From positions 1 through 26,848 of the forward strand of contig JAZRMZ010000186.1 in the NCBI GenBank assembly GCA_045647905.1: a stretch of DNA of 26,848 nucleotides. The letters run 5' to 3'. The notes below the pieces were generated by a model. The model did no database searches. It was not told the origin of the DNA and worked only from the letters and a program-made list of their open reading frames with translations. This document shows positions 1-7,141 of this stretch, piece by piece. How positions within the stretch are numbered: position 1 is the stretch's first letter; each line of letters begins with the position of its first letter. A program made the position numbers and the translations under genes. The stretch comes from SIG440 sp045647905 (GTDB lineage: Bacteria > Bacillota > Clostridia > Monoglobales > Monoglobaceae).

Positions 1-617
1 CCTGCAATGTGCGCCATATCAACCATCAGGTATGCACCAACTTCGTCCGCAATTTCACGGAATTTTGCAAAGTCGATTTCACGTGCATAAGCACTTGCGC
101 CTGCCAAAATAAGCTTGGGCTTGTTCTCAATTGCAAGTTTGCGGAGTGCATCATAGTCTATTCTGTGTGTAACGTCATCAACACCGTAGGGAACAACGTT
201 GAAGTATTTACCCGAAATATTAACGGGCGAACCGTGGCTCAGATGTCCGCCGTGGGCAAGGTTCATACCAAGGTATGTGTCACCGGGTTCCATTGTTGCA
301 AAGAATACGGCAAGATTTGCCTGTGCGCCTGAATGGGGCTGAACATTTGCAAATTCAGCACCAAAAAGCTCCTTTGCTCTTTCTCTTGCAAGGTCTTCAA
401 CAACGTCAACAAATTCGCATCCGCCGTAATATCTCTTGCCGGGATAGCCCTCGGCATATTTATTTGTAAGGGGTGTGCCCATAGCTTCCATAACCGCAGG
501 GCTGACAAAGTTTTCTGATGCAATAAGCTCGATTTTGCTTCTCTGTCTGCCGATTTCATTTTTTATGGCAGCAGCAAGTTCGGGGTCAGCTTTTGTAACT
601 CTTTCAAGTTCAAACAT
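1..617 (-). CDS. glyA: Serine hydroxymethyltransferase, N-terminal part (cut by window edge)
   Basis: PLP enzyme that interconverts serine plus tetrahydrofolate with glycine plus 5,10-methylene-THF, the main cytosolic source of one-carbon units. About 205 codons are visible, from MFELERV to VDMAHIAG. Recognisable SHMT stretches are ELIASENFVSPAV near residue 33, the Tyr/Gly-rich NKYAEGYPGKRYYGG segment, QPHSGAQANLAV, and the VDMAHIAG segment that in the family carries the Asp contacting the PLP ring nitrogen. The PLP lysine lies beyond the window. The ATG at 617-615 is preceded by a strong GAGGAGG at a good distance, which fixes the start. It is divergent from nth, and a promoter lies just upstream (657-685). 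Nothing suggests damage; the truncation is only the window limit. Confidence 0.97.
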   Translation of the reverse strand, partial: MFELERVTKADPELAAAIKNEIGRQRSKIELIASENFVSPAVMEAMGTPLTNKYAEGYPGKRYYGGCEFVDVVEDLARERAKELFGAEFANVQPHSGAQANLAVFFATMEPGDTYLGMNLAHGGHLSHGSPVNISGKYFNVVPYGVDDVTHRIDYDALRKLAIENKPKLILAGASAYAREIDFAKFREIADEVGAYLMVDMAHIA

Positions 618-656
618 TTAAAATTCCTCCTCTTATGTTTACAAAAATTAAATTTT

Positions 657-685
657 GTTATATAATACTCTAAAATAAATGTCAA
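657..685 (-). promoter_or_regulatory. glyA promoter (-35 TTGACA, -10 TATAAC)
   Basis: On the minus strand TTGACA (680-685) and TATAAC (657-662) are separated by exactly 17 bp and lie about 40 bp upstream of the glyA start. This matches a housekeeping sigma-A promoter. The transcription start would be near 650. Confidence 0.7.
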
Positions 686-740
686 ATCAAAATACATTAT
701 ACAATAAATAAAAATTTTTTGCAAGGGGAATATTGAAAAA

Positions 741-1382
741 ATGAAAGAAAATCTTGAAAAAAAACGCCAAAGAGTTCTTGAAATTATAGCAGTTTTTGAC
801 AAAGTTTACGGCGATGCTGACTGTACCCTTGATTATAACTCTGCTCTGCAGTTGCTCATTGCCACCCAGCTTGCAGCACAATGCACCGATGCAAGGGTGA
901 ATATGGTAACGCCTGCCCTTTTTGAAAGATACAAAACCGTTGAGGATTTTGCCGTTGCCGACCCCGCCGAGCTTTCGGAATATATACGGTCAACGGGATT
1001 CTTCAGAAATAAAACCAAAAACATAATTGCCTGCTGCCAAAAGCTGATTTCGGATTTTGGCGGTGAAGTGCCGCAGACAATGGAGGAGCTTCTCACCCTT
1101 CCGGGGGTTGGCAGAAAAACCGCAAACCTTGTTTTGGGGGATGTTTTCGGGATTCCGGGGATTGTGGTTGATACCCACGCAACACGGCTTTCAAACAGAA
1201 TGGGCCTCACCACCAACAAAGACCCGTACAAGATTGAGCTTGATTTGCTGAAAATTGTTCCGTCCGAAAAACAGTCGCATTTTTGTCATTGTCTGGTTTT
1301 TCACGGCAGAGAATTTTGCGATGCAAGGAAGCCCGGATGCGGCGAATGTCCCGTTGCACATCTATGTCCTCAAAAACTGTGA
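741..1382 (+). CDS. nth: Endonuclease III (DNA glycosylase/AP lyase)
   Basis: Base-excision repair enzyme that removes oxidised pyrimidines and nicks the abasic site by beta-elimination. The 213-residue length is normal for the family. The helix-hairpin-helix is at residues 120-128 (LPGVGRKTA) and contains the likely catalytic Lys126; the matching Asp144 lies in VVDTHATR. The C-terminal 4Fe-4S cluster loop is intact: Cys193, Cys200, Cys203 and Cys209, spaced C-X6-C-X2-C-X5-C. The start ATG follows an AAGGGGA at a slightly long spacing. The gene stands alone between divergent glyA and the tRNA operon, and no terminator is evident directly after it. Assignment to Nth rather than MutY rests on the VDTHATR motif and the short length. 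Confidence 0.96.
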   Translation: MKENLEKKRQRVLEIIAVFDKVYGDADCTLDYNSALQLLIATQLAAQCTDARVNMVTPALFERYKTVEDFAVADPAELSEYIRSTGFFRNKTKNIIACCQKLISDFGGEVPQTMEELLTLPGVGRKTANLVLGDVFGIPGIVVDTHATRLSNRMGLTTNKDPYKIELDLLKIVPSEKQSHFCHCLVFHGREFCDARKPGCGECPVAHLCPQKL

Positions 1383-1461
1383 AATTTAATGAAAAAGTGA
1401 GAAAATTAATGAAAGTATATAGATAATTGAATGTAATTGGGTATAATTGCTCGTGATGCCT

Positions 1462-1490
1462 TTGACTTTTGGTTATAATAGTGTTAAAAT
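1462..1490 (+). promoter_or_regulatory. tRNA operon promoter (-35 TTGACT, -10 TAAAAT)
   Basis: TTGACT at 1462-1467 and TAAAAT at 1485-1490 have 17-bp spacing, 50 bp before tRNA-Val. The leader between them and the tRNA contains a GTCGTT (1498-1503) / AACGAC (1522-1527) inverted repeat that could fold in the precursor. Confidence 0.7.
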
Positions 1491-1539
1491 AGCCGATGTC
1501 GTTGATTGAGAGATTCAAAAAAACGACAACCGAAAATGT

Positions 1540-1615
1540 GGGCGCATAGCTCAGCTGGGAGAGCATCTGCCTTACAAGCAGAGGGTCATAGGTTCGAGCC
1601 CTATTGTGCCCACCA
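1540..1615 (+). tRNA. tRNA-Val (anticodon TAC)
   Basis: 76 nt including encoded CCA. The acceptor stem GGGCGCA/TGTGCCC pairs with one G-U. The anticodon loop CTTACAA carries TAC at 1573-1575, and the T loop GTTCGAGCC is standard. First gene of the tRNA operon. Confidence 0.97.
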
Positions 1616-1620
1616 CATTT

Positions 1621-1697
1621 GGTCCGGTAGTTCAGTTGGTTAGAATGCCAGCCTGTCACGCTGGAGGTCGTGGGTTCGAGCCCCATCCGGATCGCCA
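1621..1697 (+). tRNA. tRNA-Asp (anticodon GTC)
   Basis: 77 nt including CCA. Acceptor arms GGTCCGG and CCGGATC pair with one G-U, and the discriminator base is G as usual for tRNA-Asp. The loop CTGTCAC carries GTC at 1655-1657. It begins 5 nt after tRNA-Val. Confidence 0.97.
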
Positions 1698-1706
1698 AAG
1701 TTTTTG

Positions 1707-1733
1707 TAGAGGAAGTCATTTCGGCTTCCTCTA
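1707..1733 (+). other. Spacer hairpin between tRNA-Asp and tRNA-Phe
   Basis: TAGAGGAAG (1707-1715) and CTTCCTCTA (1725-1733) form a perfect 9-bp stem. There is no T-run after it, so it looks more like a processing or spacer stem than a terminator, although partial attenuation is possible. Confidence 0.55.
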
Positions 1734-1758
1734 TATAAAACAAATTTCCAGGCTATAT

Positions 1759-1834
<76 letters not shown>

Positions 1835-1870
1835 TTCACTTTTTTTGAATTGGTGAATATACTATATTAT

Positions 1871-1945
1871 GCGGGAGTGGCTCAGTGGTAGAGCGTCACC
1901 TTGCCAAGGTGAACGTCGCGAGTTCGAACCTCGGCTTCCGCTCCA
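1871..1945 (+). tRNA. tRNA-Gly (anticodon GCC)
   Basis: 75 nt including CCA. Acceptor arms GCGGGAG and CTTCCGC pair. The anticodon arm TCACC-TTGCCAA-GGTGA places GCC at 1903-1905. The spacer before it holds a short ATTCAC/GTGAAT dyad (1834-1839 / 1853-1858). Confidence 0.97.
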
Positions 1946-1952
1946 ATTAAAG

Positions 1953-1984
1953 ACAAAAGGACGCAAGATTCCGCGTCCTTTTGT
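1953..1984 (+). terminator. Hairpin between tRNA-Gly and tRNA-Cys, terminator-like
   Basis: A perfect 12-bp stem, ACAAAAGGACGC (1953-1964) with GCGTCCTTTTGT (1973-1984), has an 8-nt loop. The T-run lies inside the stem and is followed by TCTAAAAC, so termination is probably partial, which would lower tRNA-Cys relative to the first four tRNAs. Inference from structure only. Confidence 0.5.
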
Positions 1985-1999
1985 TCTAAAACTTAATAT

Positions 2000-2074
2000 G
2001 GCGCCATAGCCAAGTGGTAAGGCAAAGCTCTGCAAAAGCTCTATCCCCCGGTTCAAATCCGGGTGGCGCCTCCA
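2000..2074 (+). tRNA. tRNA-Cys (anticodon GCA)
   Basis: 75 nt including CCA. Acceptor arms GGCGCCA and TGGCGCC pair perfectly, with discriminator T as expected for tRNA-Cys. The anticodon GCA is at 2032-2034 in the loop CTGCAAA. The anticodon stem AAGCT/AGCTC has an A-C mismatch at its outer pair (2025 against 2041) and four good pairs. Last gene of the tRNA operon. Confidence 0.95.
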
Positions 2075-2110
2075 AAAATCGACAAGGTTCGTCAGAATCT
2101 TGTCGATTTT
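2075..2110 (+). terminator. Terminator of the tRNA operon
   Basis: A perfect 12-bp stem, AAAATCGACAAG (2075-2086) with CTTGTCGATTTT (2099-2110), starts at the base following the tRNA-Cys CCA. The right arm ends in TTTT, giving an intrinsic terminator shape. Confidence 0.7.
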
Positions 2111-2161
2111 ACTTATTACCTATTCACTATTCACTATTCCTTAAAAAATCTTGTCGATTTT
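2096..2161. repeat. 15-bp direct repeat of the terminator arm
   Basis: AATCTTGTCGATTTT occurs at 2096-2110 and again at 2147-2161, 51 bp apart. The second copy could also pair with the left terminator arm at 2075-2086, giving two mutually exclusive hairpins. The 36 bp between the copies is the AT-rich TATTCACTATTCAC motif region. Confidence 0.7.
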
Positions 2162-2204
2162 TGGAAAGTAATAAGTAATAGTGAATAAGGAAGAAGGAAT
2201 ACTA
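2111..2204. repeat. AT-rich imperfect inverted repeat (TATTCACTATT type)
   Basis: ACTTATTAC and TATTCACTATT on the left (2111-2139) recur inverted on the right as AGTAATAAGT and AATAGTGAATA (about 2168-2198). This is low-complexity intergenic repeat material, possibly the remnant of a small inverted-repeat element. No ORF is present. Confidence 0.45.
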
Positions 2205-2224
2205 TTCATTTTTCATCATGCCCA

Positions 2225-2253
2225 TTTACATTTTTCCCTAAGTATGATAAAAT
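2225..2253 (+). promoter_or_regulatory. Promoter upstream of the small broken ORF / araB
   Basis: TTTACA (2225-2230) and TAAAAT (2248-2253) have 17-bp spacing. It could drive the small ORF at 2284 and read on into araB, for which I see no better promoter closer by. Confidence 0.5.
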
Positions 2254-2283
2254 AGCAGTATATCAAAACTGAAAGGCTAACCG

Positions 2284-2404
2284 ATGATGCGTGACAAGAT
2301 TATTGAAACAATGGAAAAAGAAAAAAATTGTTAATCTTTCGGATGCAGAAGTGGAAAATTCGGTTGTTCTGGGACAAATCAGAATTTATAAAACAAAGAT
2401 TTGA
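2284..2404 (+). pseudogene. Small ORF split by a frameshift at an A7 run; function unknown
   Basis: From ATG 2284 a 16-residue reading (MMRDKIIE...EKNC) stops at 2334. If one A of the A7 run at 2321-2327 is skipped, the frame continues as ...EKIVNLSDAEVE... to a stop at 2402-2404, giving a coherent 39-residue charged peptide. A GAAAGG lies upstream of the ATG and a good promoter sits 30 bp before it. It could be a decayed gene fragment, an assembly error in the homopolymer, or chance. I do not recognise the product. Confidence 0.35.
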
Positions 2405-2471
2405 ACTTCACATCACAGTAACTTTTGAAATTTGATGAAGTTTAAAATATTGATATATGGAGTTGATACTT

Positions 2472-4112
2472 ATGAAAAAATATTCTGTTGGAATAGATTA
2501 CGGGACACTTTCGGCAAGAGCGCTTCTTGTTGATATGACCAATGGTGCCGAGGTTGCGGTTGCGGAATTTCCTTATCCTCACGGGGTTATTGAGGGAAAG
2601 TTCCTTGACGGCACTGACCTCGAAAAGACAACTGCAATCCAGCATCCGCAGGACTATCTTGATGCATTGCAGCATACCCTGACCGACATTTTTGCAAAAT
2701 CGGGAGTTTCGCCCCACGAGGTGGCGGGAATCGGACTTGACTTCACTTCCTGCACGGTTCTTCCCGTGACAGAGGATGGAACACCCCTTTGTTTTCTTGA
2801 CGAATTCAAGAACAATCCTCAGGCGTATGTGAAGCTCTGGAAGCATCACAGCGCACAGCCCGAAGCTGATGAAATCACAGCCCTTGCGGAAGCCGAAAAG
2901 GCAAAATGGCTTGATACATATGGCAAGAAGGTTTCGTCCGAGTGGATATTCCCCAAAATATACGAAACTCTGCACAAAGCTCCCGAAGTTTATGAAAAGG
3001 CTTTTCGGTTTGTTGAAGCGGCAGACTGGCTCACCTGGCAGATGACGGGAATTGAAACCCACAGCAGTTGTATGGCAGGCTACAAGGGACTCTGGAACAA
3101 AACAACAGGTTATCCTTCAAATGAATTCTGGGGCAAGCTTGACAGCAGAATGGGCAACATTATCGGCACAAAAATTTCCGACAATGTTCTCCCCACGGGC
3201 ACAAAGCTGGGCGAAATCAACCAATACGGAAGCAAGCTCACGGGACTTGCACAGGGCACGGCTGTTGCTGTTCCCATTATTGATGCCCATGCCGCACTTC
3301 CTGCCGCAGGTATTGTTGACGGGGGAAAGCTGATGCTGATTATCGGCACTTCAACCTGCCACATTGTTATGAGCAAAAATGACAAGCCCGTTGCGGGCAT
3401 TTGCGGAAGTGTTATGGACGGTATTGTTCCGGGGCTTGTTGCTTACGAAGCGGGGCAGGCGTGTGTTGGTGACAGCTTTGACTGGTTTATCAAAAACTGT
3501 GTTCCCGAAAAATATGAGCAGGAGGCAAAGGCTCAGGGCAAAAACATATTTGCATATATGACCGAAAAAGCCGAGCAGTTGACGGTTGGCGAAAGCGGAA
3601 TTCTTGTTCTTGACTGGTGGAACGGCAACCGTACTCCCCTTGCGGATTATGATTTGACGGGACTTATTCTTGGACTCAATTTGCTGACCAAGCCCGAAGA
3701 AATCTTCAGAGGAATTATTGAATCAACAGCATTTGGAACAAAGGCCATTGTTGACCTTTATGAAGAAAACGGTATTGAAATAAACGAAATCCATGCCGCA
3801 GGCGGAATTTCACAAAAGAATCCTTTGCTGATGCAGATTTATGCAGATGTGCTGGGCAAAGAAATTAAAATTGCAAGCAGCACTCAGGCAGGGGCAAAGG
3901 GAAGTGCGATTTTTGCTTCTGTTGCAGGAGGATATTTTGAAGATGTTCAGACTGCTGCTGATGTGATTGCTGACAAGAGCGAAAAAACATATTATCCCAA
4001 CCTTGAAAATACAAAGAAATACGAAAAAATCTACCGTGAATATGTGGAACTGACCAATTATTTCGGCAAGGCAAATGATGTGATGAAACGTCTGAGAATG
4101 CAAGGAAGATGA
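2472..4112 (+). CDS. araB: Ribulokinase (FGGY carbohydrate kinase)
   Basis: Phosphorylates L-ribulose to L-ribulose 5-phosphate with ATP in arabinose catabolism; cytosolic. 546 residues, slightly shorter than the 560-566 typical of the family. Domain I opens with KYSVGIDYGTLSARALLVD (phosphate-binding loop of the actin-like fold). Later landmarks are DFTSCTVLP, the MAGYKGLW segment, DAHAALPAAG, the GTSTCHIV strand, YEAGQACVGDSFDWF, LDWWNGNRTPL and the AAGGISQKNPLLMQIYADVLG signature of domain II. An ATG at 2457 is possible but overlaps the GGAG (2459-2462) that serves the ATG at 2472 with 9-nt spacing, so I chose 2472. No araA, araD or sugar transporter is adjacent, which is unusual. The stop overlaps the next start (ATGA), implying translational coupling to the ComF-family gene. 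Confidence 0.93.
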   Translation: MKKYSVGIDYGTLSARALLVDMTNGAEVAVAEFPYPHGVIEGKFLDGTDLEKTTAIQHPQDYLDALQHTLTDIFAKSGVSPHEVAGIGLDFTSCTVLPVTEDGTPLCFLDEFKNNPQAYVKLWKHHSAQPEADEITALAEAEKAKWLDTYGKKVSSEWIFPKIYETLHKAPEVYEKAFRFVEAADWLTWQMTGIETHSSCMAGYKGLWNKTTGYPSNEFWGKLDSRMGNIIGTKISDNVLPTGTKLGEINQYGSKLTGLAQGTAVAVPIIDAHAALPAAGIVDGGKLMLIIGTSTCHIVMSKNDKPVAGICGSVMDGIVPGLVAYEAGQACVGDSFDWFIKNCVPEKYEQEAKAQGKNIFAYMTEKAEQLTVGESGILVLDWWNGNRTPLADYDLTGLILGLNLLTKPEEIFRGIIESTAFGTKAIVDLYEENGIEINEIHAAGGISQKNPLLMQIYADVLGKEIKIASSTQAGAKGSAIFASVAGGYFEDVQTAADVIADKSEKTYYPNLENTKKYEKIYREYVELTNYFGKANDVMKRLRMQGR

Positions 4113-4882
4113 GATATTTTAACCCTTTCAGAATAATAATAAAATTTTTCTTTCCTGAACAATGTGTTTTCTGCGACAAAATCCTTGAACCTGATTCAAA
4201 GGAAAATGTTTGCATTGAATGTGCTGTGAAAATTGCGGAAAGTGATATCCGACTGTGCTGCACGAAGTGTGGTAAGCCTGTTGTGAGCTACGGAAAACGG
4301 AGGCTGTGTCATTTTTGTTATGACCACCCCACAAAATATTTTGACCGTATTGCTTCGTCATTTGAATATGACCAACTGGTGAAGGATTCTGTTTTGCGTT
4401 TCAAAAAACAGGGTATTCCGTCATATGCAAAAACTTATGCGAACTTCCTTTGTGAAACTGTATGCGAGCATTATGGTGATATTTCTTTTGACTTCATCTG
4501 CTGTGCGCCGTCACACACCGACAAAAAGCGAGAGCAGGGCTTTGATAATGTTGAGCTGATTGCAAAGCATTTGTCACCACTGACCCATATTCCGCTTATG
4601 AAAAATGCAATCAGAAAAATCCGTCAAACGCCTCGGCAGACGGGCTTGAATTTTCATGAACGTGAGGAAAATCTCAAAAACAGTATGGTGGCGGATTCCC
4701 AGGCGGTGTCGGGCAAGACCTTTCTTTTGGTTGATGATGTGTGTACCACAAGGGCAACCATTATTGAATGCAGTCGTGCATTGAAGCAGGCAGGAGCAAA
4801 GCACGTTTATGCCGTGACCTTTGCAACAACTGCCCGCAAGCCTCAAAAGGGGTTTAAACCTGAAGATATACAAACATATTAA
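4109..4882 (+). CDS. ComF family protein (amidophosphoribosyltransferase-like)
   Basis: ComF proteins combine an N-terminal zinc-binding region with a type I phosphoribosyltransferase fold; in transformable Bacillota ComFC takes part in DNA uptake, and elsewhere the role is unclear. 257 residues. The Cys-rich N-terminus has Cys19/22, 35/38, 50/51/54 and 67/70, suited to zinc sites. The PRTase core includes the segment around FICCAPSHTDKKREQGF and the PRPP-binding loop LLVDDVCTTRATI (207-218). The usual loop is DDVxTTGAT, so Arg stands where Gly is normal. The start overlaps the araB stop (ATGA), an odd pairing because comF usually follows comFA, recD2 or flagellar genes. A strong terminator begins at its stop codon. 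Confidence 0.88.
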   Translation: MRYFNPFRIIIKFFFPEQCVFCDKILEPDSKENVCIECAVKIAESDIRLCCTKCGKPVVSYGKRRLCHFCYDHPTKYFDRIASSFEYDQLVKDSVLRFKKQGIPSYAKTYANFLCETVCEHYGDISFDFICCAPSHTDKKREQGFDNVELIAKHLSPLTHIPLMKNAIRKIRQTPRQTGLNFHEREENLKNSMVADSQAVSGKTFLLVDDVCTTRATIIECSRALKQAGAKHVYAVTFATTARKPQKGFKPEDIQTY

Positions 4883-4920
4883 ATGTGGGGTGTTGCGTGA
4901 TGCAACACCCCACATTTTAT
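4881..4920 (+). terminator. Strong terminator after the ComF-family gene
   Basis: A perfect 16-bp stem (4881-4896 with 4902-4917) has loop GTGAT. The left arm overlaps the stop codon and the right arm runs into CACATTTTAT. GC-rich in its centre (GGGGTGTTGC), so stable; near-symmetrical and likely bidirectional. Confidence 0.85.
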
Positions 4921-4958
4921 TTGGTTTTTTAGGAAAAGGTGGGGCAAATAACTTTTGA

Positions 4959-5025
4959 AAAATCCTTTGCTGCACTCAAAATGACCGCTTTGATGTCATT
5001 CTGAGCCACGGGCGAAGAATCTTTA
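4959..5025. repeat. Hairpin repeat family, copy A (degenerate)
   Basis: The right arm GTCATTCTGAGCCACGGGCG...AAGAATCTT (4995-5023) partly matches, inverted, the left arm ending CTCAAAATGAC (4959-4984). The same arm sequence occurs at 10061-10089 and 22905-22944. It sits between the convergent ends of the comF-family gene and dusB. Confidence 0.7.
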
Positions 5026-5041
5026 TGTCAGCCCCTGACAT
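5025..5041. other. Short hairpin downstream of dusB
   Basis: ATGTCAG (5025-5031) and CTGACAT (5035-5041) with loop CCC, 16 bp past the dusB stop on the minus strand. There is no T-run, so termination is only possible in combination with copy A. Confidence 0.4.
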
Positions 5042-5056
5042 TTGTTACAGACCCTA

Positions 5057-6010
5057 TTATTTTACCAATTCAATTAATTCAAGCATTTCATCCTTTGTGT
5101 TTGCCTTCATAATGGCATCACGAAGTTTTGCACCGCCCCGACAGCCCTTGATGTACCACGCCATATGCTTCCGTGCTTCCTGAATCCCACGGTAATCGCC
5201 CTTATATTCAACCAGCAGGTCAAGATGCTTGCGCATCATATTGCCACGCTCCTCAAGGGTGGGAGGAGGAAGTTTTTCGCCTGTTTCAAGAAAATGAATA
5301 ATCTGCTCAAAAATCCACGGGTTTCCCTGCGCCGCTCTGCCAATCATAATTCCGTCACAGCCCGTATATTCAAGCATGTGCTTTGCACTTTCTTCGTCAA
5401 CAATATCGCCGTTTCCTATAACCGGGACGGAAACCGCATTTTTCACCGCTTTGATTATGTCGAGGTCTGCTGTGCCGCTGTAAAATTGCTCTCTTGTTCT
5501 TCCGTGAATGGTTATGGCGGAGGCTCCGTTGGCTTCGGCAATTTTTGCCATTTCAACGGCATTAACCATGGTCTCATTCCAGCCTTTGCGGATTTTTACC
5601 GTAACCGGAACATCAACCGATTTCACCACTGCCGCAACAATTTCGCCAGCAAGCTGTGGTGTTTTTGACAATGCCGAGCCGTCGCCGCTTCCTGTAATCT
5701 TTGGAGCAGGACAGCCCATGTTTATATCAATCATTTCGGCACCAAATTCCAAAGACTGCTGTGCAATTGACGCAAGAACCTGAGGCTCGTGACCAAAAAG
5801 CTGAGTTGCAACGGGTTTTTCCACTTCTTCGGTGGTGAGAAGGTCAGCTGTTTTTTGACTTTTGTAAAACAGTCCCTTGCCCGACACCATTTCGGTATAC
5901 ATAAGTCCGGGGCCAAAGGGCTTTGTTATCATCCTGAAAGCCTTGTCGGTTATCCCTGCCATTGGTGCAAGAAAAACATTGTTTTTCAGTTCAAGATTTT
6001 TTATCTTCAT
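5057..6010 (-). CDS. dusB: tRNA-dihydrouridine synthase
   Basis: FMN-dependent enzyme that reduces specific uridines in tRNA to dihydrouridine with NAD(P)H. 317 residues from the ATG at 6010-6008, which has AAAAGGA about 10 nt upstream; in-frame codons further upstream lie inside the preceding gene. TIM-barrel landmarks are FLAPMAGITDKAFR (FMN phosphate side), DINMGCPAPK with the catalytic Cys100, VKIRKGW, IHGRTREQFYSG, VIGNGDI, and IMIGRAAQGNPWIF. The small C-terminal helical domain contains GDYRGIQEARKH and WYIKG. The DusB subclass assignment rests on the MVSGKGL and GCPAPKI motifs and matches the usual Bacillota Dus. It starts 19 bp after the lipoprotein gene, so the two are probably cotranscribed. 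Confidence 0.95.
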   Translation of the reverse strand: MKIKNLELKNNVFLAPMAGITDKAFRMITKPFGPGLMYTEMVSGKGLFYKSQKTADLLTTEEVEKPVATQLFGHEPQVLASIAQQSLEFGAEMIDINMGCPAPKITGSGDGSALSKTPQLAGEIVAAVVKSVDVPVTVKIRKGWNETMVNAVEMAKIAEANGASAITIHGRTREQFYSGTADLDIIKAVKNAVSVPVIGNGDIVDEESAKHMLEYTGCDGIMIGRAAQGNPWIFEQIIHFLETGEKLPPPTLEERGNMMRKHLDLLVEYKGDYRGIQEARKHMAWYIKGCRGGAKLRDAIMKANTKDEMLELIELVK

Positions 6011-6029
6011 AAACCAAATTCCTTTTGAG

Positions 6030-7064
6030 TTACTTAATTTCAACCCCTGTTGACGGATTGATGAGGTTGACAACGGTTTTTCCTGTATTGATAACAAGCT
6101 CTTCGCCGTTGGCCTTTTTGTATACGGTATTTCCGCTTCTGGAGGGCTTTGACCATGTGATTTCTTCATAGCGTCCGTTGGTTATATAATAGCCCTTGCC
6201 GCTTCCTGCAGTGTTGATGTTTCGTCTTGCTGTGCCGTCACCCAGATCGGTATCCGCCACAAGAACAATAATCACGTTTTTGAATTCAACAACCGCACCG
6301 CTTTGCATTTTGTGAGGTGCGCCATGGATAAGCTTTTCATAAACACCCTTTTCTTCATTATAAACATAACCTGTGTTATATCTTCCCGAATATGGGAGTT
6401 TTATTTCGGTTGCCTTGTTTTCAGCCGAAAGGGAAACACTTTCGGCTGAATATTTCAAGCCGTTTTTGTGGTCGGTTTCAAGTGAATATTTTTTGTCTTC
6501 GGCACGCTTTTTGATTTTTTCAATACTTGTGTATGCACTGTGCCAGTCGCCCTTGAACTTTTGTTCACGCCAGAATATGGAATCATCGCCGCCCTGAATA
6601 CCATTTATGTTTTTAACACCAAGGGCAGGAATATCAGCAGATGCATTGGGGCTCCAACCAAAGTGAGTGTATATTGCATCATTTTCAAGGGCAAAGTCAA
6701 GAAAATAATGTCTTGAAGAACGAACAGGTCCTATTTTTTCTGTTTCTGTATTGCGGAACAGAGCAAAAAAACGAGTTGCTCCGCCCTCAACAACCATTTC
6801 GTATACCAGATATGCATCCTCGATTCCTGCCTGAGGTCTTGCATTTTTGTCATCGTTGTCAATCATAACACCGATTGGTCTTTCGGTTGTGTCAATATAT
6901 TTTTTAATAAACTCATCTTCGGGTTTGGGTTCGGGCTTGGGTTCGGGCTTTGCTTCGACGGTGGGAGCAGGTGCTGAAGCCTCTTTTGCGGGTTCTTCGC
7001 TGCCACAGCCCGAAAGCATTCCCAGACAAAGTATCATTGCAATAATTCTAAAAAATTTTTTCAT
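6030..7064 (-). CDS. DUF3048 (YerB-like) lipoprotein
   Basis: 344 residues from the ATG at 7064-7062, which is preceded by AAGGAG at 9 nt. The first 20 residues are a lipoprotein signal ending in the lipobox LSGC, with Cys20 the lipidation site, so the mature protein should be anchored outside the membrane. An Ala/Pro/Glu/Lys linker with PEPKPEPKPE repeats (about 37-50) follows, then the DUF3048 domain: RPIGVMIDND, ARPQAGIEDAYLVYEM, EGGATRFFALF, GPVRSSRHYFLDFA and the C-terminal NINTAGSGKGYYITNGRYEEI part. The biochemical function of the YerB family is not established, so I give none. It has a clear promoter divergent from proB and lies upstream of dusB. Confidence 0.9.
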   Translation of the reverse strand: MKKFFRIIAMILCLGMLSGCGSEEPAKEASAPAPTVEAKPEPKPEPKPEDEFIKKYIDTTERPIGVMIDNDDKNARPQAGIEDAYLVYEMVVEGGATRFFALFRNTETEKIGPVRSSRHYFLDFALENDAIYTHFGWSPNASADIPALGVKNINGIQGGDDSIFWREQKFKGDWHSAYTSIEKIKKRAEDKKYSLETDHKNGLKYSAESVSLSAENKATEIKLPYSGRYNTGYVYNEEKGVYEKLIHGAPHKMQSGAVVEFKNVIIVLVADTDLGDGTARRNINTAGSGKGYYITNGRYEEITWSKPSRSGNTVYKKANGEELVINTGKTVVNLINPSTGVEIK

Positions 7065-7096
7065 ATGTTTTTTCTCCTTATTTGAAATTCTTTTAC

Positions 7097-7125
7097 ATTT
7101 TACCACAAAAAACAATATATTTCAA
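7097..7125 (-). promoter_or_regulatory. Promoter of the DUF3048-dusB operon
   Basis: On the minus strand TTGAAA (7120-7125) and TAAAAT (7097-7102) with 17-bp spacing, about 35 bp before the lipoprotein start. Confidence 0.65.
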
Positions 7126-7141
7126 CACCTGTATTTCAATC

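Noticed and set aside
1..617. Plus-strand frames over the glyA region
   Set aside because: They are opposite-strand shadows of a well-conserved SHMT reading frame.
5057..6169. 370-residue version of DusB with extra N-terminus
   Set aside because: The extra residues are the antisense-shifted 3' end of the DUF3048 gene; the ATG at 6010 has a ribosome binding site and starts at the conserved domain.
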